Assembly (NCBI RefSeq): GCF_019880545.1
Contig: NZ_JAINVW010000002.1
Location: 62,001-126,000 of the forward strand
Length of the DNA: 64,000 nucleotides
Origin: Flagellimonas meishanensis
GTDB lineage: Bacteria > Bacteroidota > Bacteroidia > Flavobacteriales > Flavobacteriaceae
Direction: 5' to 3'
The position numbers and the translations under genes were made by a program. Below, in pieces: positions 18,757-26,923 of this stretch. Position 1 is the stretch's first letter. Each line of letters begins with the position of its first letter. The notes beneath the pieces were generated by a model. The model ran no database searches. It saw only the letters and a program-made list of their open reading frames with translations, and was not told the origin of the DNA.

Positions 18757-19543
18757 GTTACTTTTTCCATTATGTATTTTGACGGGGATCTCTGCCATGG
18801 GGCAAAACCCCCAGACCAAGGAACTGCGAGGGCAAGTTGTTGCTTCGGACGGTGACGTGGTGGGTGTAGTGGTCCAGAACATAGTATCGGAGCGGGCCGT
18901 TATTACGGATGTCGACGGTTTTTTCTCCATCACCGCCCAGTTGAACGATACGCTGGTCTTTTCGGCTGTCCAATACAAAAGAAAAGTATTGCCCGTGAAC
19001 GAAGTGTTGTGGAACACTAATTTTTTCACCATCCGGTTGGAGGAATTTGTAAATGAATTGCGGGAAGTAGTGGTCAAACCCTACGACCTTTCCGGCGATT
19101 TGAGTCAGGACCTTACAAAGCTAACCCTGGAGAAGGATGTTAGTGCCGAAGCCCTAAACTTGCCAAATGCACATAGATCCATTCCCTCCCAAAGTGAACG
19201 TAAACTGATGCAGGCCACTTATGGAAAATTCAATCCAATGATGATCCTGTCGCCACCGTTAGATCCCATAATCAATGCCATTACTGGACGCACCAAAATG
19301 CTAAAGAACAGGGTAAAAGTAGATGGCGAGTATGCCAGAACACAACGGGTACAGGATTTTTATGCGGATTCACTTTTTTTGACCGCACTGAAGATCCCTA
19401 TGGAAAAGATTGACGACTTCATGTATTTCTGTGAGGTGGATGAGGCCTTCCAAACCATCGTAGATTCTCATGACAAATTGAAAATTTGGGATTTTATGGT
19501 AGAAAAAAGCCGTTTGTATCGAAGGGAAAATGAACTGGATTGA
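18746..19543 (+). CDS. Secreted CarboxypepD_reg-like protein (paralogue 2)
   Basis: 265 residues. Signal peptide (KSRLLFPLCILTGISAMGQ), then the same pattern as the preceding protein: LRGQVVASDG, AVITDVDGFFSITA, LVFSAVQYK, ELREVVVKP. The C-terminal part (KIPMEKIDDFMYFCEVDEAF) also parallels paralogue 1 (KLPQDKIDAFLLYCDDKV). Its ATG lies 11 bases inside the previous gene, which implies coupled translation. The function is unknown; periplasmic or outer-membrane lipid-free proteins are likely. Weak overall identity indicates an old duplication. Confidence 0.8.
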   Translation: MKSRLLFPLCILTGISAMGQNPQTKELRGQVVASDGDVVGVVVQNIVSERAVITDVDGFFSITAQLNDTLVFSAVQYKRKVLPVNEVLWNTNFFTIRLEEFVNELREVVVKPYDLSGDLSQDLTKLTLEKDVSAEALNLPNAHRSIPSQSERKLMQATYGKFNPMMILSPPLDPIINAITGRTKMLKNRVKVDGEYARTQRVQDFYADSLFLTALKIPMEKIDDFMYFCEVDEAFQTIVDSHDKLKIWDFMVEKSRLYRRENELD

Positions 19544-19618
19544 ACAGTTTTCCTTGGCATGCCTTTTGCATCTTTCCGGTGATGGCATCAAATACAGGCA
19601 ATCAAAAAAAATGATAAA

Positions 19619-20176
19619 ATGAGGTGTAACAAAATAGTTAAAATGGGGTCTACTATGCAAATGAACTTGAAAAAAGCCAAGACCATAGCGTTATCGCTTT
19701 CCGTTTTTCTATTTCTTTCATTTTCCGTGGCGCACAAATTCTACGTGAGCGTCACCAATTTGGTCTATTCCGATGACACAGATGCATTTCAGATAACAAG
19801 CCGGGTTTTCATTGACGATTTGGAGAATGTGCTCGAACAGCGCTATGACATCAAAACGAGATTGGCCACCTCCGAGGAGTCAAAGGTGAGCGACTTTTAC
19901 ATTGAAAAGTATGTAAGGACCAAGTTTTTGGTAGAGTTGGATGGGGAACTGGCCCCGTACACCTTCTTGGGGAAAAAATATGACAATGACGTGGTCATCT
20001 TCTACATGGAAGTTGAAAATGTGGAGTTGGACAAAATCAAAACAATATCCGTCCAGAACGAAGTCCTTACGGATCTATTCGAAGAGCAGCAGAACATTGT
20101 ACATATAAAATGGAAGGACAATAAAAAGAGTTTTGTGCTTTTTAGAGAGAATAATAAAGGAATGTTAAACTTGTAA
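19619..20176 (+). CDS. DUF6702 family protein
   Basis: 185 residues (or about 171 from the internal ATGs at 19655/19661, which place the signal helix TIALSLSVFLFLSFSVA nearer the start). The mature protein begins HKFYVSVTNLVYSDDTDAFQ and is beta-rich and charged, with FYVS and DDLENVL blocks that I recognise from the flavobacterial DUF6702 group. These genes usually precede an M1 aminopeptidase gene, as here (59-base gap). The function is unknown. A role as envelope partner of the peptidase is inferred from the conserved neighbourhood. Confidence 0.75.
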   Translation: MRCNKIVKMGSTMQMNLKKAKTIALSLSVFLFLSFSVAHKFYVSVTNLVYSDDTDAFQITSRVFIDDLENVLEQRYDIKTRLATSEESKVSDFYIEKYVRTKFLVELDGELAPYTFLGKKYDNDVVIFYMEVENVELDKIKTISVQNEVLTDLFEEQQNIVHIKWKDNKKSFVLFRENNKGMLNL

Positions 20177-20235
20177 CATCATCTTAACAATTGGTTAAAA
20201 AAAACTAATTTAAGCCGCTTTAAAATCAATAGAAT

Positions 20236-22548
20236 ATGAACAAAATCAAGTATTGTTTTGCCTCTGTCTTATTTCTTATCGGAGCAGTGGCCATGGCCCA
20301 GGAAGAGGGGGATGCCAAGCCGGAAAGACAACCGGGTCATTACAACCAGAGTAAATTCAAGCAAATGTATGAGGAGTTTGCCACTCCCAACACCTATAGA
20401 TCGGCCTCCGGGGCCCCAGGTCCCGATTATTACCAGCAACAGGCAGATTATGTAATGGACATAGAACTGGATGACAAGAATGCTCGAATCTATGGAGAGG
20501 AAACCATTACCTATCATAATAATTCACCGGACGATTTGGAGTTTCTTTGGGTGCAGTTGGACCAGAATGTTAGGGCAAAGGATTCAAAATCGCCCCTAAG
20601 GAATGGTGATGGCGTGAACATTGCTTACACTGCGGATAATTTTGCAGAGACCTTTGTCAATGAGCCTTTTGACGGAGGATTCAATATTGAATTTGTTAAG
20701 GATGCCAATGGCAAGCCCTTGTCCCATACCATCAACCAGACCATGATGCGCGTGAATATTCCGCAACCGCTTAAAAGCGGGGAGAAGATTTCCTTTTCCA
20801 TCAAATGGTGGTACAATATTCCAGATCATACGGTAAACCGTGCCCGTTCCGGATACGAATATTTCCCGAAAGACGGTAACCGAGCGTACGTTATCGCACA
20901 ATTTTTCCCCAGAATGGCCGTATACAGCGATGTGGAGGGATGGCAGAACCATCAATTTTGGGGGAGTGGTGAGTTTGCATTGCCTTTTGGAAACTACGAT
21001 GTGAACATCACGGTTCCGGCCGATCATGTTTTGGATGCGACCGGGGTACTTTTGAACAGGGACGAGGTCTTTTCCAAAGAAATGATGAAACGGTACAAGG
21101 AGGCACAAAAGTCGTATGACAAGCCTGTCATCATCGTTACCCAAGAAGAAGCAGAAGCAGCGGAAAAAGGATTTTCAGAGAAAAAGAAGACCTGGAAATT
21201 CAAGGCGAACAATGTTCGTGATTATGGCTTTGCCACTTCGCGCAAGTTCATTTGGGATATGCAGGCCGTTAAGATCGGTGGCAAGGACGTAATGGCCGTG
21301 TCACTTTATCCAAAGGAAGGAAACCCGCTGTGGGAAGAACAATCAACAAAGGCTGTGGTACAGACCTTAATAACGTACTCCAAGCACACGTTTGATTACC
21401 CATACCATAAGGCGATTTCCGTACACGCCAAAAACCAAGGGATGGAATATCCCATGATTTGTTGGAACTACGGGCGCCCCAATGAGGATGGCACCTATTC
21501 CGATAGGATCAAGTTTGGGATGATCAGTGTGATCATCCACGAAGTGGGACACAATTTCTTCCCTATGATCGTCAATTCGGATGAACGCCAGTGGGGATGG
21601 ATGGACGAAGGACTCGATACCTTCATGCAGTACCTCGCTGAACAGGAATTTGGGAAAAACTACCCAGAGGTTATTGCCCCAAATGAAAAATACCCTTCCA
21701 GAAGGGGAGAGCCCGCCAAAATAGTTCCCTACATGAGCGGTGACCAAAATTTCATCTCGCCGATCATGTCCAACCCAGAAAATGTGCATCAGTTGGGGCC
21801 CAATGCCTATGGCAAGCCTGCCACCGCCTTAAACATTTTAAGGGAAACCGTCATGGGCCAAGAATTGTTCGACCATGCTTTCAAGACCTACGCCCAGCGT
21901 TGGAAGTTCAAGCATCCAACCCCTGAGGATTTCTTTAGGACTATGGAAGATGCCTCTGCCGTGGATCTGGACTGGTTCTGGAGAAGTTGGTTCTATACCA
22001 CTGATTATGTGGATATTGGTGTAAAGGGAGTGAAGAAATATTATGTGAGCAATAAGCCCACCAAGGAGATGGAGAAATATATGGCAGACAGAAACCTTAC
22101 GGAGGCCGATTTGCCACCCTTGGTATATTTGGCCGAGGAGGACAGCGAGGATTTTGTTCCTGAGCTTAAAGGAAAGTCGCCCACCGAAACTTCACAAAAC
22201 CTGAAGGAATTTATGATGGACAATATGACCGAAGCCGAAAGGACCCAGGTCAAGGAGCCAAAGTATTTTTATGAGATTACCTTTGAAAAACCTGGAGGTA
22301 TTCCAATGCCATTGATTGTGGAATACACCTATGCCGATGGAACCAAGGAGAGCATAACCTATCCGCCTCAAATTTGGAGAAAGAACGATGCTGAAGTGAG
22401 CCGTGTCATGGCTTCGCAAAAAGAGTTGGTGGGCATTGTGGTCGACCCCAAATTGGAGACAGCGGATATAGACACCACAAACAACGCTTGGCCTTCAAAG
22501 GATGAGAAATCCGACTTTGAAAAATTCAAGGAGAACATCAAAGGTTAA
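20236..22548 (+). CDS. M1-family zinc metallopeptidase
   Basis: 770 residues. Signal peptide (NKIKYCFASVLFLIGAVAMAQ). The catalytic site is HEVGH with His435, Glu436, His439 and the distal ligand Glu458 (HExxH-x18-E) in GWMDEGLDTFMQYL. The GAMEN exopeptidase motif is replaced by NQGMEYPM, a variant seen in bacterial secreted M1 peptidases. The N-terminal beta domain carries QADYVMDIELDDKNARIYGE. The C-terminus (about 600-770) is family-specific. Expected role: periplasmic peptide degradation. It follows the DUF6702 gene and ends in a clear terminator. Confidence 0.93.
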   Translation: MNKIKYCFASVLFLIGAVAMAQEEGDAKPERQPGHYNQSKFKQMYEEFATPNTYRSASGAPGPDYYQQQADYVMDIELDDKNARIYGEETITYHNNSPDDLEFLWVQLDQNVRAKDSKSPLRNGDGVNIAYTADNFAETFVNEPFDGGFNIEFVKDANGKPLSHTINQTMMRVNIPQPLKSGEKISFSIKWWYNIPDHTVNRARSGYEYFPKDGNRAYVIAQFFPRMAVYSDVEGWQNHQFWGSGEFALPFGNYDVNITVPADHVLDATGVLLNRDEVFSKEMMKRYKEAQKSYDKPVIIVTQEEAEAAEKGFSEKKKTWKFKANNVRDYGFATSRKFIWDMQAVKIGGKDVMAVSLYPKEGNPLWEEQSTKAVVQTLITYSKHTFDYPYHKAISVHAKNQGMEYPMICWNYGRPNEDGTYSDRIKFGMISVIIHEVGHNFFPMIVNSDERQWGWMDEGLDTFMQYLAEQEFGKNYPEVIAPNEKYPSRRGEPAKIVPYMSGDQNFISPIMSNPENVHQLGPNAYGKPATALNILRETVMGQELFDHAFKTYAQRWKFKHPTPEDFFRTMEDASAVDLDWFWRSWFYTTDYVDIGVKGVKKYYVSNKPTKEMEKYMADRNLTEADLPPLVYLAEEDSEDFVPELKGKSPTETSQNLKEFMMDNMTEAERTQVKEPKYFYEITFEKPGGIPMPLIVEYTYADGTKESITYPPQIWRKNDAEVSRVMASQKELVGIVVDPKLETADIDTTNNAWPSKDEKSDFEKFKENIKG

Positions 22549-22570
22549 AAAAAACGCACAACTGTTAAAG

Positions 22571-22597
22571 GCCCCATGATTTCATGGGGCTTTTTTA
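22571..22597 (+). terminator. Terminator after the M1 peptidase gene
   Basis: Nine-base stem GCCCCATGA (22571-22579) with TCATGGGGC (22582-22590), two-base loop, then TTTTTTATTT. The stem lies inside the long open frame of tatA, which shows that tatA starts later. Confidence 0.92.
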
Positions 22598-22629
22598 TTT
22601 TCAACCCAACTTCTGATTATATTTGTGGC

Positions 22630-22908
22630 ATGATGGCTCTATTTATCAGCGGTGCTGAAATCTTTTTTATCCTCTTCATAGTGGTCATGGTTTTCGGTGC
22701 CGATAAGATACCGGGAATAGCAAAGGGACTTGGCAAAGGCATGCGCCAATTGCGCGATGCCACGGACGATATTAAACGCGAAATTCAAAAGAGCGCCGAA
22801 AAGCAAGGTATCGATACCGACTTCACAAAAGATATCCGAAATGAGCTGAACGAGGTCAAGAAAAATGTGGATGAGGTAACCGGGGCGGTCAAAAGGGGCA
22901 CCAAATAA
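22630..22908 (+). CDS. tatA: Twin-arginine translocase TatA/TatE
   Basis: 92 residues from the ATG at 22630 (a second ATG follows at once). Single N-terminal helix (ALFISGAEIFFILFIVVMVF), then the FGADKIPGIAKGLGKGMRQL hinge and amphipathic helix that define TatA, and a charged tail (KSAEKQGIDTD). It forms the Tat pore with TatC, which is not in the window. Local clients with RR signals are the M15 peptidase (14033-14767) and the GH109-like protein (51272-52660). The PAP2 gene starts two bases after its stop. Confidence 0.92.
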   Translation: MMALFISGAEIFFILFIVVMVFGADKIPGIAKGLGKGMRQLRDATDDIKREIQKSAEKQGIDTDFTKDIRNELNEVKKNVDEVTGAVKRGTK

Positions 22909-22910
22909 AC

Positions 22911-23486
22911 ATGTGGCAAAAACTGCTCGAATGGGACCGGGATGCGTTCATCTACCTCAATAGTTTAGGCATTGAATCCTATGATTCCTTTTGGTCCATA
23001 GTTACCCATATCGGTACTTGGATTCCACTTTTCATGCTGTTCATTATCATTCTTTTCCAAAAATTTCCAAATCGGGAGGCAACACTTAGGGTATGGACCG
23101 CCTTGGGGCTACTGATTTTTGTGCTCTCCCTGACTTATATTACCAAAATATCCGTGGCACGCCTGCGGCCTAACAATACGGAGGAAATAAACACCTTGAT
23201 CCGTATTCTGCACTCTCCAACGGATTACAGTTTTTTTTCAGGACACGCGTCCAGTTCGTTTTCGCTTACAATTTTGATGTACCTCTTCCTGCGCAAAAAG
23301 ACCATTTGGGCATTGCTCTTCTTTGTTTGGCCCGTGCTTTTTGCCCTCAGCAGGATTTATGTAGGCGTTCATTATCCCTCGGACATTATTGTGGGGGCCA
23401 TGGTGGGGATTTGCTGCGGGGTTTTGTTCTATAAACTGTACAATAAATTTATTTCACCCTACTCAAGGTCAGGCCATCCCGAATAG
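22911..23486 (+). CDS. PAP2-family membrane phosphatase
   Basis: 191 residues with about five membrane helices. All three PAP2 phosphatase motifs are present: KISVARLRPNN (KxxxxxxRP), FFSGHASS (SGH) and SRIYVGVHYPSD (SRxxxxxHxxxD). It probably dephosphorylates a membrane isoprenoid or phosphatidate, for example undecaprenyl pyrophosphate; the exact substrate cannot be read from sequence. It is cotranscribed with tatA. Its last 38 bases overlap the 3' end of the convergent O-methyltransferase gene. Confidence 0.93.
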   Translation: MWQKLLEWDRDAFIYLNSLGIESYDSFWSIVTHIGTWIPLFMLFIIILFQKFPNREATLRVWTALGLLIFVLSLTYITKISVARLRPNNTEEINTLIRILHSPTDYSFFSGHASSSFSLTILMYLFLRKKTIWALLFFVWPVLFALSRIYVGVHYPSDIIVGAMVGICCGVLFYKLYNKFISPYSRSGHPE

Positions 23487-24090
23487 GAAGAATCACGGTT
23501 TCTACCCTAGAGTCATTGCTCAGTTTTTTATTGAACTCGATCAAGGCCATTGTCGCCTTATCAGATTCCGGAACCTGCTCCACCACCTTGCCGGACCATA
23601 GCACGTTATCAGAAAGTATGATGCTGCCAGATTTGGTCTTTTGCATCACGGCCTCAAAATAGGCATCGTAGTCCACTTTATGCGCATCAATAAAAACCAG
23701 GTCGAAACACAGTTCAAGTTGCGGCACTATATGGAGTGCGTCACCCGTGTGCTGCACAATTTGTGTTCCGAAACCACTACGGTCAAAATAGGTTCTTTGA
23801 ATCCTGTGGAGTTCTTCATTGACCTCAATGGTATGTAATTTTCCGTCCGACTGAAGACCTTCTGCCAAGCAGAGCGCGGAATAGCCAGTATAGGTGCCAA
23901 TCTCAAGAATATATTTTGGCCGAATGATCTTTGACAGCAAACTGAGCACCCTGCCCTGATAATGCCCAGTGATCATTCTGGGCTGCACTACTTTCAAATG
24001 TGTCTCGCGGGTCAATTCAGTAAGTAACCCTGGTTCTGCCTGGGAGTGGTCCGAAATGTACTTTTCCAATACAGGAGACAAGAAATGCAT
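23449..24090 (-). CDS. O-methyltransferase (class I, CCoAOMT-like)
   Basis: 213 residues, the usual length of this small-molecule O-methyltransferase family. SAM motif ILEIGTYTGYSALCLAEGL, then DLVFIDAHKVDYDAYFE with the metal-binding Asp, and ILSDNVLWSGKV. The start is the ATG at 24090. The promoter lies within a 10-bp-arm palindrome (24092-24115). The 3' end runs 38 bases into the convergent PAP2 gene, an unusually long tail overlap. Substrates are probably catechol-like compounds; unknown here. Confidence 0.93.
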   Translation of the reverse strand: MHFLSPVLEKYISDHSQAEPGLLTELTRETHLKVVQPRMITGHYQGRVLSLLSKIIRPKYILEIGTYTGYSALCLAEGLQSDGKLHTIEVNEELHRIQRTYFDRSGFGTQIVQHTGDALHIVPQLELCFDLVFIDAHKVDYDAYFEAVMQKTKSGSIILSDNVLWSGKVVEQVPESDKATMALIEFNKKLSNDSRVETVILPIRDGLTLSRVK

Positions 24091-24091
24091 G

Positions 24092-24115
24092 CCCTATTTT
24101 TTCGCAAAAATAGGG
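24092..24115. promoter_or_regulatory. Palindrome over the O-methyltransferase promoter
   Basis: Ten-base inverted repeat CCCTATTTTT / AAAAATAGGG with a 4-base centre TCGC, immediately upstream of the ATG. The right arm contains TATTTTTG (24105-24112, minus strand), a -7 box. Possible operator, or a hairpin at the mRNA 5' end. Confidence 0.55.
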
Positions 24116-24152
24116 AAAAGAACTACATTGGTTTTACTTTTAATCCGGGCCT

Positions 24153-24617
24153 ATGACTACCAAAAAAGCAACAGTACGGGAAGCAACTGCCAAAGATTTG
24201 CCAATATTGCTTTCTTTTGAACAGGAACTCATCAGGGCAGAACGCCCCTTTGACCCAACCATTCGGGAAGACCCGGTAAGCTATTATGATCTGGGCAAAC
24301 TTCTTGAAGATAATGAAGCCTTAGTGGTTGTGGCAGAGGTTGATGGAAGAATAGTTTCCTCCGGGTATGCCGTTAAAAGAAGTGCCAGGCACTATCTCGA
24401 CCATGAATACTATTCCTACTTGGGATTTATGTATACACATCCCGAATTTAGGGGAGAGGGAATCAATGGATTGATCATGGAACGATTGCTCGAGTGGTCC
24501 AAACAGCGAGGTTTGGAGGAAGTAAGGCTAACTGTATACGAAGACAACATTCCCGCAATCAAGGCTTACGAAAAAGTAGGGTTTAAAAAACACATCGTGG
24601 AAATGCGATTGGTATAG
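24153..24617 (+). CDS. GNAT-family N-acetyltransferase
   Basis: 154 residues. GNAT fold with the acetyl-CoA loop HPEFRGEGINGLIMERLLEW (variant of Q/RxxGxG/A) and a C-terminal VYEDNIPAIKAYEKVGFKKH that is typical of the family. The substrate is unknown. It is divergent from the O-methyltransferase gene, 62 bases apart. Upstream, TTACTTTTAATC resembles a weak -7 box. No operon partner; kynU starts 56 bases later from its own promoter. Confidence 0.92.
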   Translation: MTTKKATVREATAKDLPILLSFEQELIRAERPFDPTIREDPVSYYDLGKLLEDNEALVVVAEVDGRIVSSGYAVKRSARHYLDHEYYSYLGFMYTHPEFRGEGINGLIMERLLEWSKQRGLEEVRLTVYEDNIPAIKAYEKVGFKKHIVEMRLV

Positions 24618-24648
24618 GAGATTTCAAGCCCAATACCCATACAAGTTG

Positions 24649-24656
24649 TATTTTTG
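24649..24656 (+). promoter_or_regulatory. -7 promoter box of kynU (TATTTTTG)
   Basis: Consensus TAnnTTTG, 17 bases before the kynU ATG. The -33 element is weak (TTTC at 24622-24625). Confidence 0.5.
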
Positions 24657-24673
24657 ATCAAACCAAAAGCAGC

Positions 24674-25948
24674 ATGACTTTCCAAAATACATTGGAATGC
24701 GCCAAAGAGCTTGATGCATCCGATCCACTTTCAAAATACAGAGAAGAATTTCACTATCCCCAGGTCAATGGGAAGGACGTAATCTATTTTACGGGAAATT
24801 CTCTGGGCCTGCAACCCAAGCGCACACAAAAATTTGTGGACGACGTGATGAAAGATTGGCGGGAACTGGCCGTGGAGGGGCATTTTTATGCTGAAAAACC
24901 TTGGTGGGACTACCACGAACGATTGGCGGAAGGCTTGGGCAAAGTAGTAGGTGCGCATCCACAGGAAATTTCAGTCATGAACACACTTACAGTAAACCTG
25001 CATCTATTGATGGTTTCCTTCTACAGTCCAACGGAAAAGCGCTTCAAGATACTCTGTGAGGAAAAGGCTTTTCCATCCGACCAATACATGCTGCAAAGTC
25101 AAACCAGATTCCACGGACTAAAGGCTGAGGATACAATTGTAGAGGTTAAGAAGCGGCCCGGGGAACATCATTGGAGAACGGAGGACTTTATCCAAAAAAT
25201 CAAGGAAATTGGGGATGAATTGGCTTTGGTTCTGATTGGCGGAGTGAATTACTACAATGGACAAGTATTGGATATGAAAGCAATCACAGAGGCGGGGAAA
25301 TCCGTTGGAGCCTTTGTGGGATGGGATTTGGCCCATGCGGTGGGCAATGTGGAATTAAAACTGCACGACTGGAATGCGGATTTTGCTGCTTGGTGCAGTT
25401 ACAAGTACATGAACAGCGGTCCAGGAAATGCTTCGGGAATTTTTGTGCATGAAAGATATCTGGACAAAAAGGATATTCCTCGGTTTGAAGGCTGGTGGGG
25501 CACCAAAAAAGAAACCCGGTTTTTAATGCAGCCCGAGTTCGACCCCATTGAAACCGCCGATGCGTGGCAGTTGAGCAACCCACCCATTTTGTCTTTGGCA
25601 CCTTATTTGGCATCGTTGGAACTTTTTGATGAGGTAGGCATGGATGCCCTTATTGCGAAACAAAAAAAGCTTACTGCATTTCTTGAGTTTGTATTGCATG
25701 AAGTGGACAAAGAGGTGGATAGCACTTTTGAAATCATTACTCCCAAAGAACGAGGTTGCCAACTTTCAGTTTTCTTGCATGGTGAAGGTCGACCTCTGTT
25801 CGATTATTTGATGAAAGAAGGGGTGATTGTGGACTGGCGTGAGCCCAATGTCATCCGACTGGCCCCAGCACCTTTTTACTGCTCATTTGCCGATATGTAT
25901 AATTTTGGACAGGTCCTAAAAACCGGAATTCTATCCAAATCCGGCTAA
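24674..25948 (+). CDS. kynU: Kynureninase
   Basis: 424 residues. PLP enzyme that splits kynurenine (or 3-hydroxykynurenine) to anthranilate (or 3-hydroxyanthranilate) and alanine. Typical start VIYFTGNSLGLQPK; PLP-site Asp218 in GWDLAHAVGN and Schiff-base Lys244 in CSYKYMNSGPG. The C-terminal RGCQLSVFLHGEG and EPNVIRLAPAPFY blocks are family-specific. Partner enzyme kmo is about 8 kb downstream (33285-34631), so the hydroxylated branch is likely used. It converges with the araC-type gene, overlapping it by four bases. Confidence 0.97.
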   Translation: MTFQNTLECAKELDASDPLSKYREEFHYPQVNGKDVIYFTGNSLGLQPKRTQKFVDDVMKDWRELAVEGHFYAEKPWWDYHERLAEGLGKVVGAHPQEISVMNTLTVNLHLLMVSFYSPTEKRFKILCEEKAFPSDQYMLQSQTRFHGLKAEDTIVEVKKRPGEHHWRTEDFIQKIKEIGDELALVLIGGVNYYNGQVLDMKAITEAGKSVGAFVGWDLAHAVGNVELKLHDWNADFAAWCSYKYMNSGPGNASGIFVHERYLDKKDIPRFEGWWGTKKETRFLMQPEFDPIETADAWQLSNPPILSLAPYLASLELFDEVGMDALIAKQKKLTAFLEFVLHEVDKEVDSTFEIITPKERGCQLSVFLHGEGRPLFDYLMKEGVIVDWREPNVIRLAPAPFYCSFADMYNFGQVLKTGILSKSG

Positions 25949-26799
25949 GCGTAGCGGCTTCGAATATATTCTGACGGACTTGTACCCTGATACTTTTTGA
26001 ACTGTTTCGAAAAATAGGAAGGATCGTTAAAACCACATTGGTACATCACTTCCGAAATGCCGGAGGGTCCTGAATTGAAAAACTCAACTGCTTTGCTGGT
26101 TCGGAATTCATTTACAAAATCCAGAAATCGCCTACCGGTGATCTTTCGGAAAAAACGGCTGAAAGAGTTAGGTGTTAGTCCCAAGCTTGAAGAAATCTCC
26201 TCCACGGATATTTTACTGTCATGGTTTTTGTTCACATATTCAAAAATCTCTTCCAACCGCAGTATTTCCTCTTTTCTGAAATTGTCCATGGGAAGGGTAT
26301 CAAAAAGTGGACGGTAAACTCCATGCTTGGATAGTTTGCACAAAATGGAAAGTAGGTTGATGAGCCTTTGCTGCGAATCCAGAAACTTAAAACTTAGAAA
26401 GTCACTACCGACCATGTTGTGGGTGGTACCATCAAAGATGAGAACCTGCTTCGATTTTTTTGCCAATAGCTGGACTTCCGAGAACTCGGGAAACACCTTT
26501 AATTTTTCTTCCAGAAAGTCCTTACTGAATTGGATCACCACCTCTTGGTTATCCCCGTGGTCCTTGTTGCCAAAATCCCCATGCGGAATGTTTCCCGCCA
26601 AAAACAAAAGAACCCCATTGTAATAGGGTACTTTTTTCGGGCCAATGTTCAACTGCCCCGAACCGCTCTTTACATACACCAGCTCATATTCCGGGTGGAT
26701 GTGCCAACCAGCCGATTCACAGTAATCACCATTGCCATAGGTTTCAACCTTCAAAGAAGTGTTCACCTTTAAGTTGATGGACTCAAACATGGGTTTCAT
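25945..26799 (-). CDS. AraC-family transcriptional regulator
   Basis: 284 residues. N-terminal cupin-like sensor (WHIHPEYELVYVKSGSGQL, then NIPHGDF) and C-terminal double helix-turn-helix AraC domain (about 185-284): ISVEEISSSLGLTPNSFSRFFRKITG and CGFNDPSYFSKQFKKYQGTSPSEY. It is divergent from the MFS gene with 124 bases between and is the best candidate regulator of that transporter and possibly kynU. A TATTTTTG box ends four bases before the ATG, so the mRNA may be leaderless. The ligand is unknown, probably a small sugar or catabolite. Confidence 0.92.
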   Translation of the reverse strand: MKPMFESINLKVNTSLKVETYGNGDYCESAGWHIHPEYELVYVKSGSGQLNIGPKKVPYYNGVLLFLAGNIPHGDFGNKDHGDNQEVVIQFSKDFLEEKLKVFPEFSEVQLLAKKSKQVLIFDGTTHNMVGSDFLSFKFLDSQQRLINLLSILCKLSKHGVYRPLFDTLPMDNFRKEEILRLEEIFEYVNKNHDSKISVEEISSSLGLTPNSFSRFFRKITGRRFLDFVNEFRTSKAVEFFNSGPSGISEVMYQCGFNDPSYFSKQFKKYQGTSPSEYIRSRYA

Positions 26800-26803
26800 A
26801 GGT

Positions 26804-26811
26804 CAAAAATA
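26804..26811 (-). promoter_or_regulatory. -7 box of the araC-type gene (TATTTTTG)
   Basis: Consensus -7 box on the minus strand, four bases from the start codon at 26799. No clear -33 element. Confidence 0.45.
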
Positions 26812-26843
26812 ACACATAGAGGTATTTTTTTTATTCCTTATGA

Positions 26844-26875
26844 ATAAAATGTTTTATAATCGGCATATTATATGC
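26844..26875. promoter_or_regulatory. Two inverted repeats between araC-type and MFS genes
   Basis: ATAAAA/TTTTAT (26844-26857) and GCATA/TATGC (26863-26875) lie side by side in the 124-base divergent spacer, upstream of the MFS promoter. Candidate operators. AT-rich palindromes can occur by chance. Confidence 0.35.
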
Positions 26876-26912
26876 TAAACTATTTGGAAGGAGTGGAGTT
26901 AATTTGCCTTCA

Positions 26913-26920
26913 TATTTTTG
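26913..26920 (+). promoter_or_regulatory. -7 box of the MFS gene (TATTTTTG)
   Basis: Consensus -7 box ending three bases before the ATG at 26924; a leaderless transcript would be expected. The -33 region is poor. Confidence 0.45.
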
Positions 26921-26923
26921 CGT

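Noticed and set aside
24674..25948. A complete NAD-from-tryptophan operon
   Set aside because: Only kynU and kmo are present, well apart; the other steps are not in the window.
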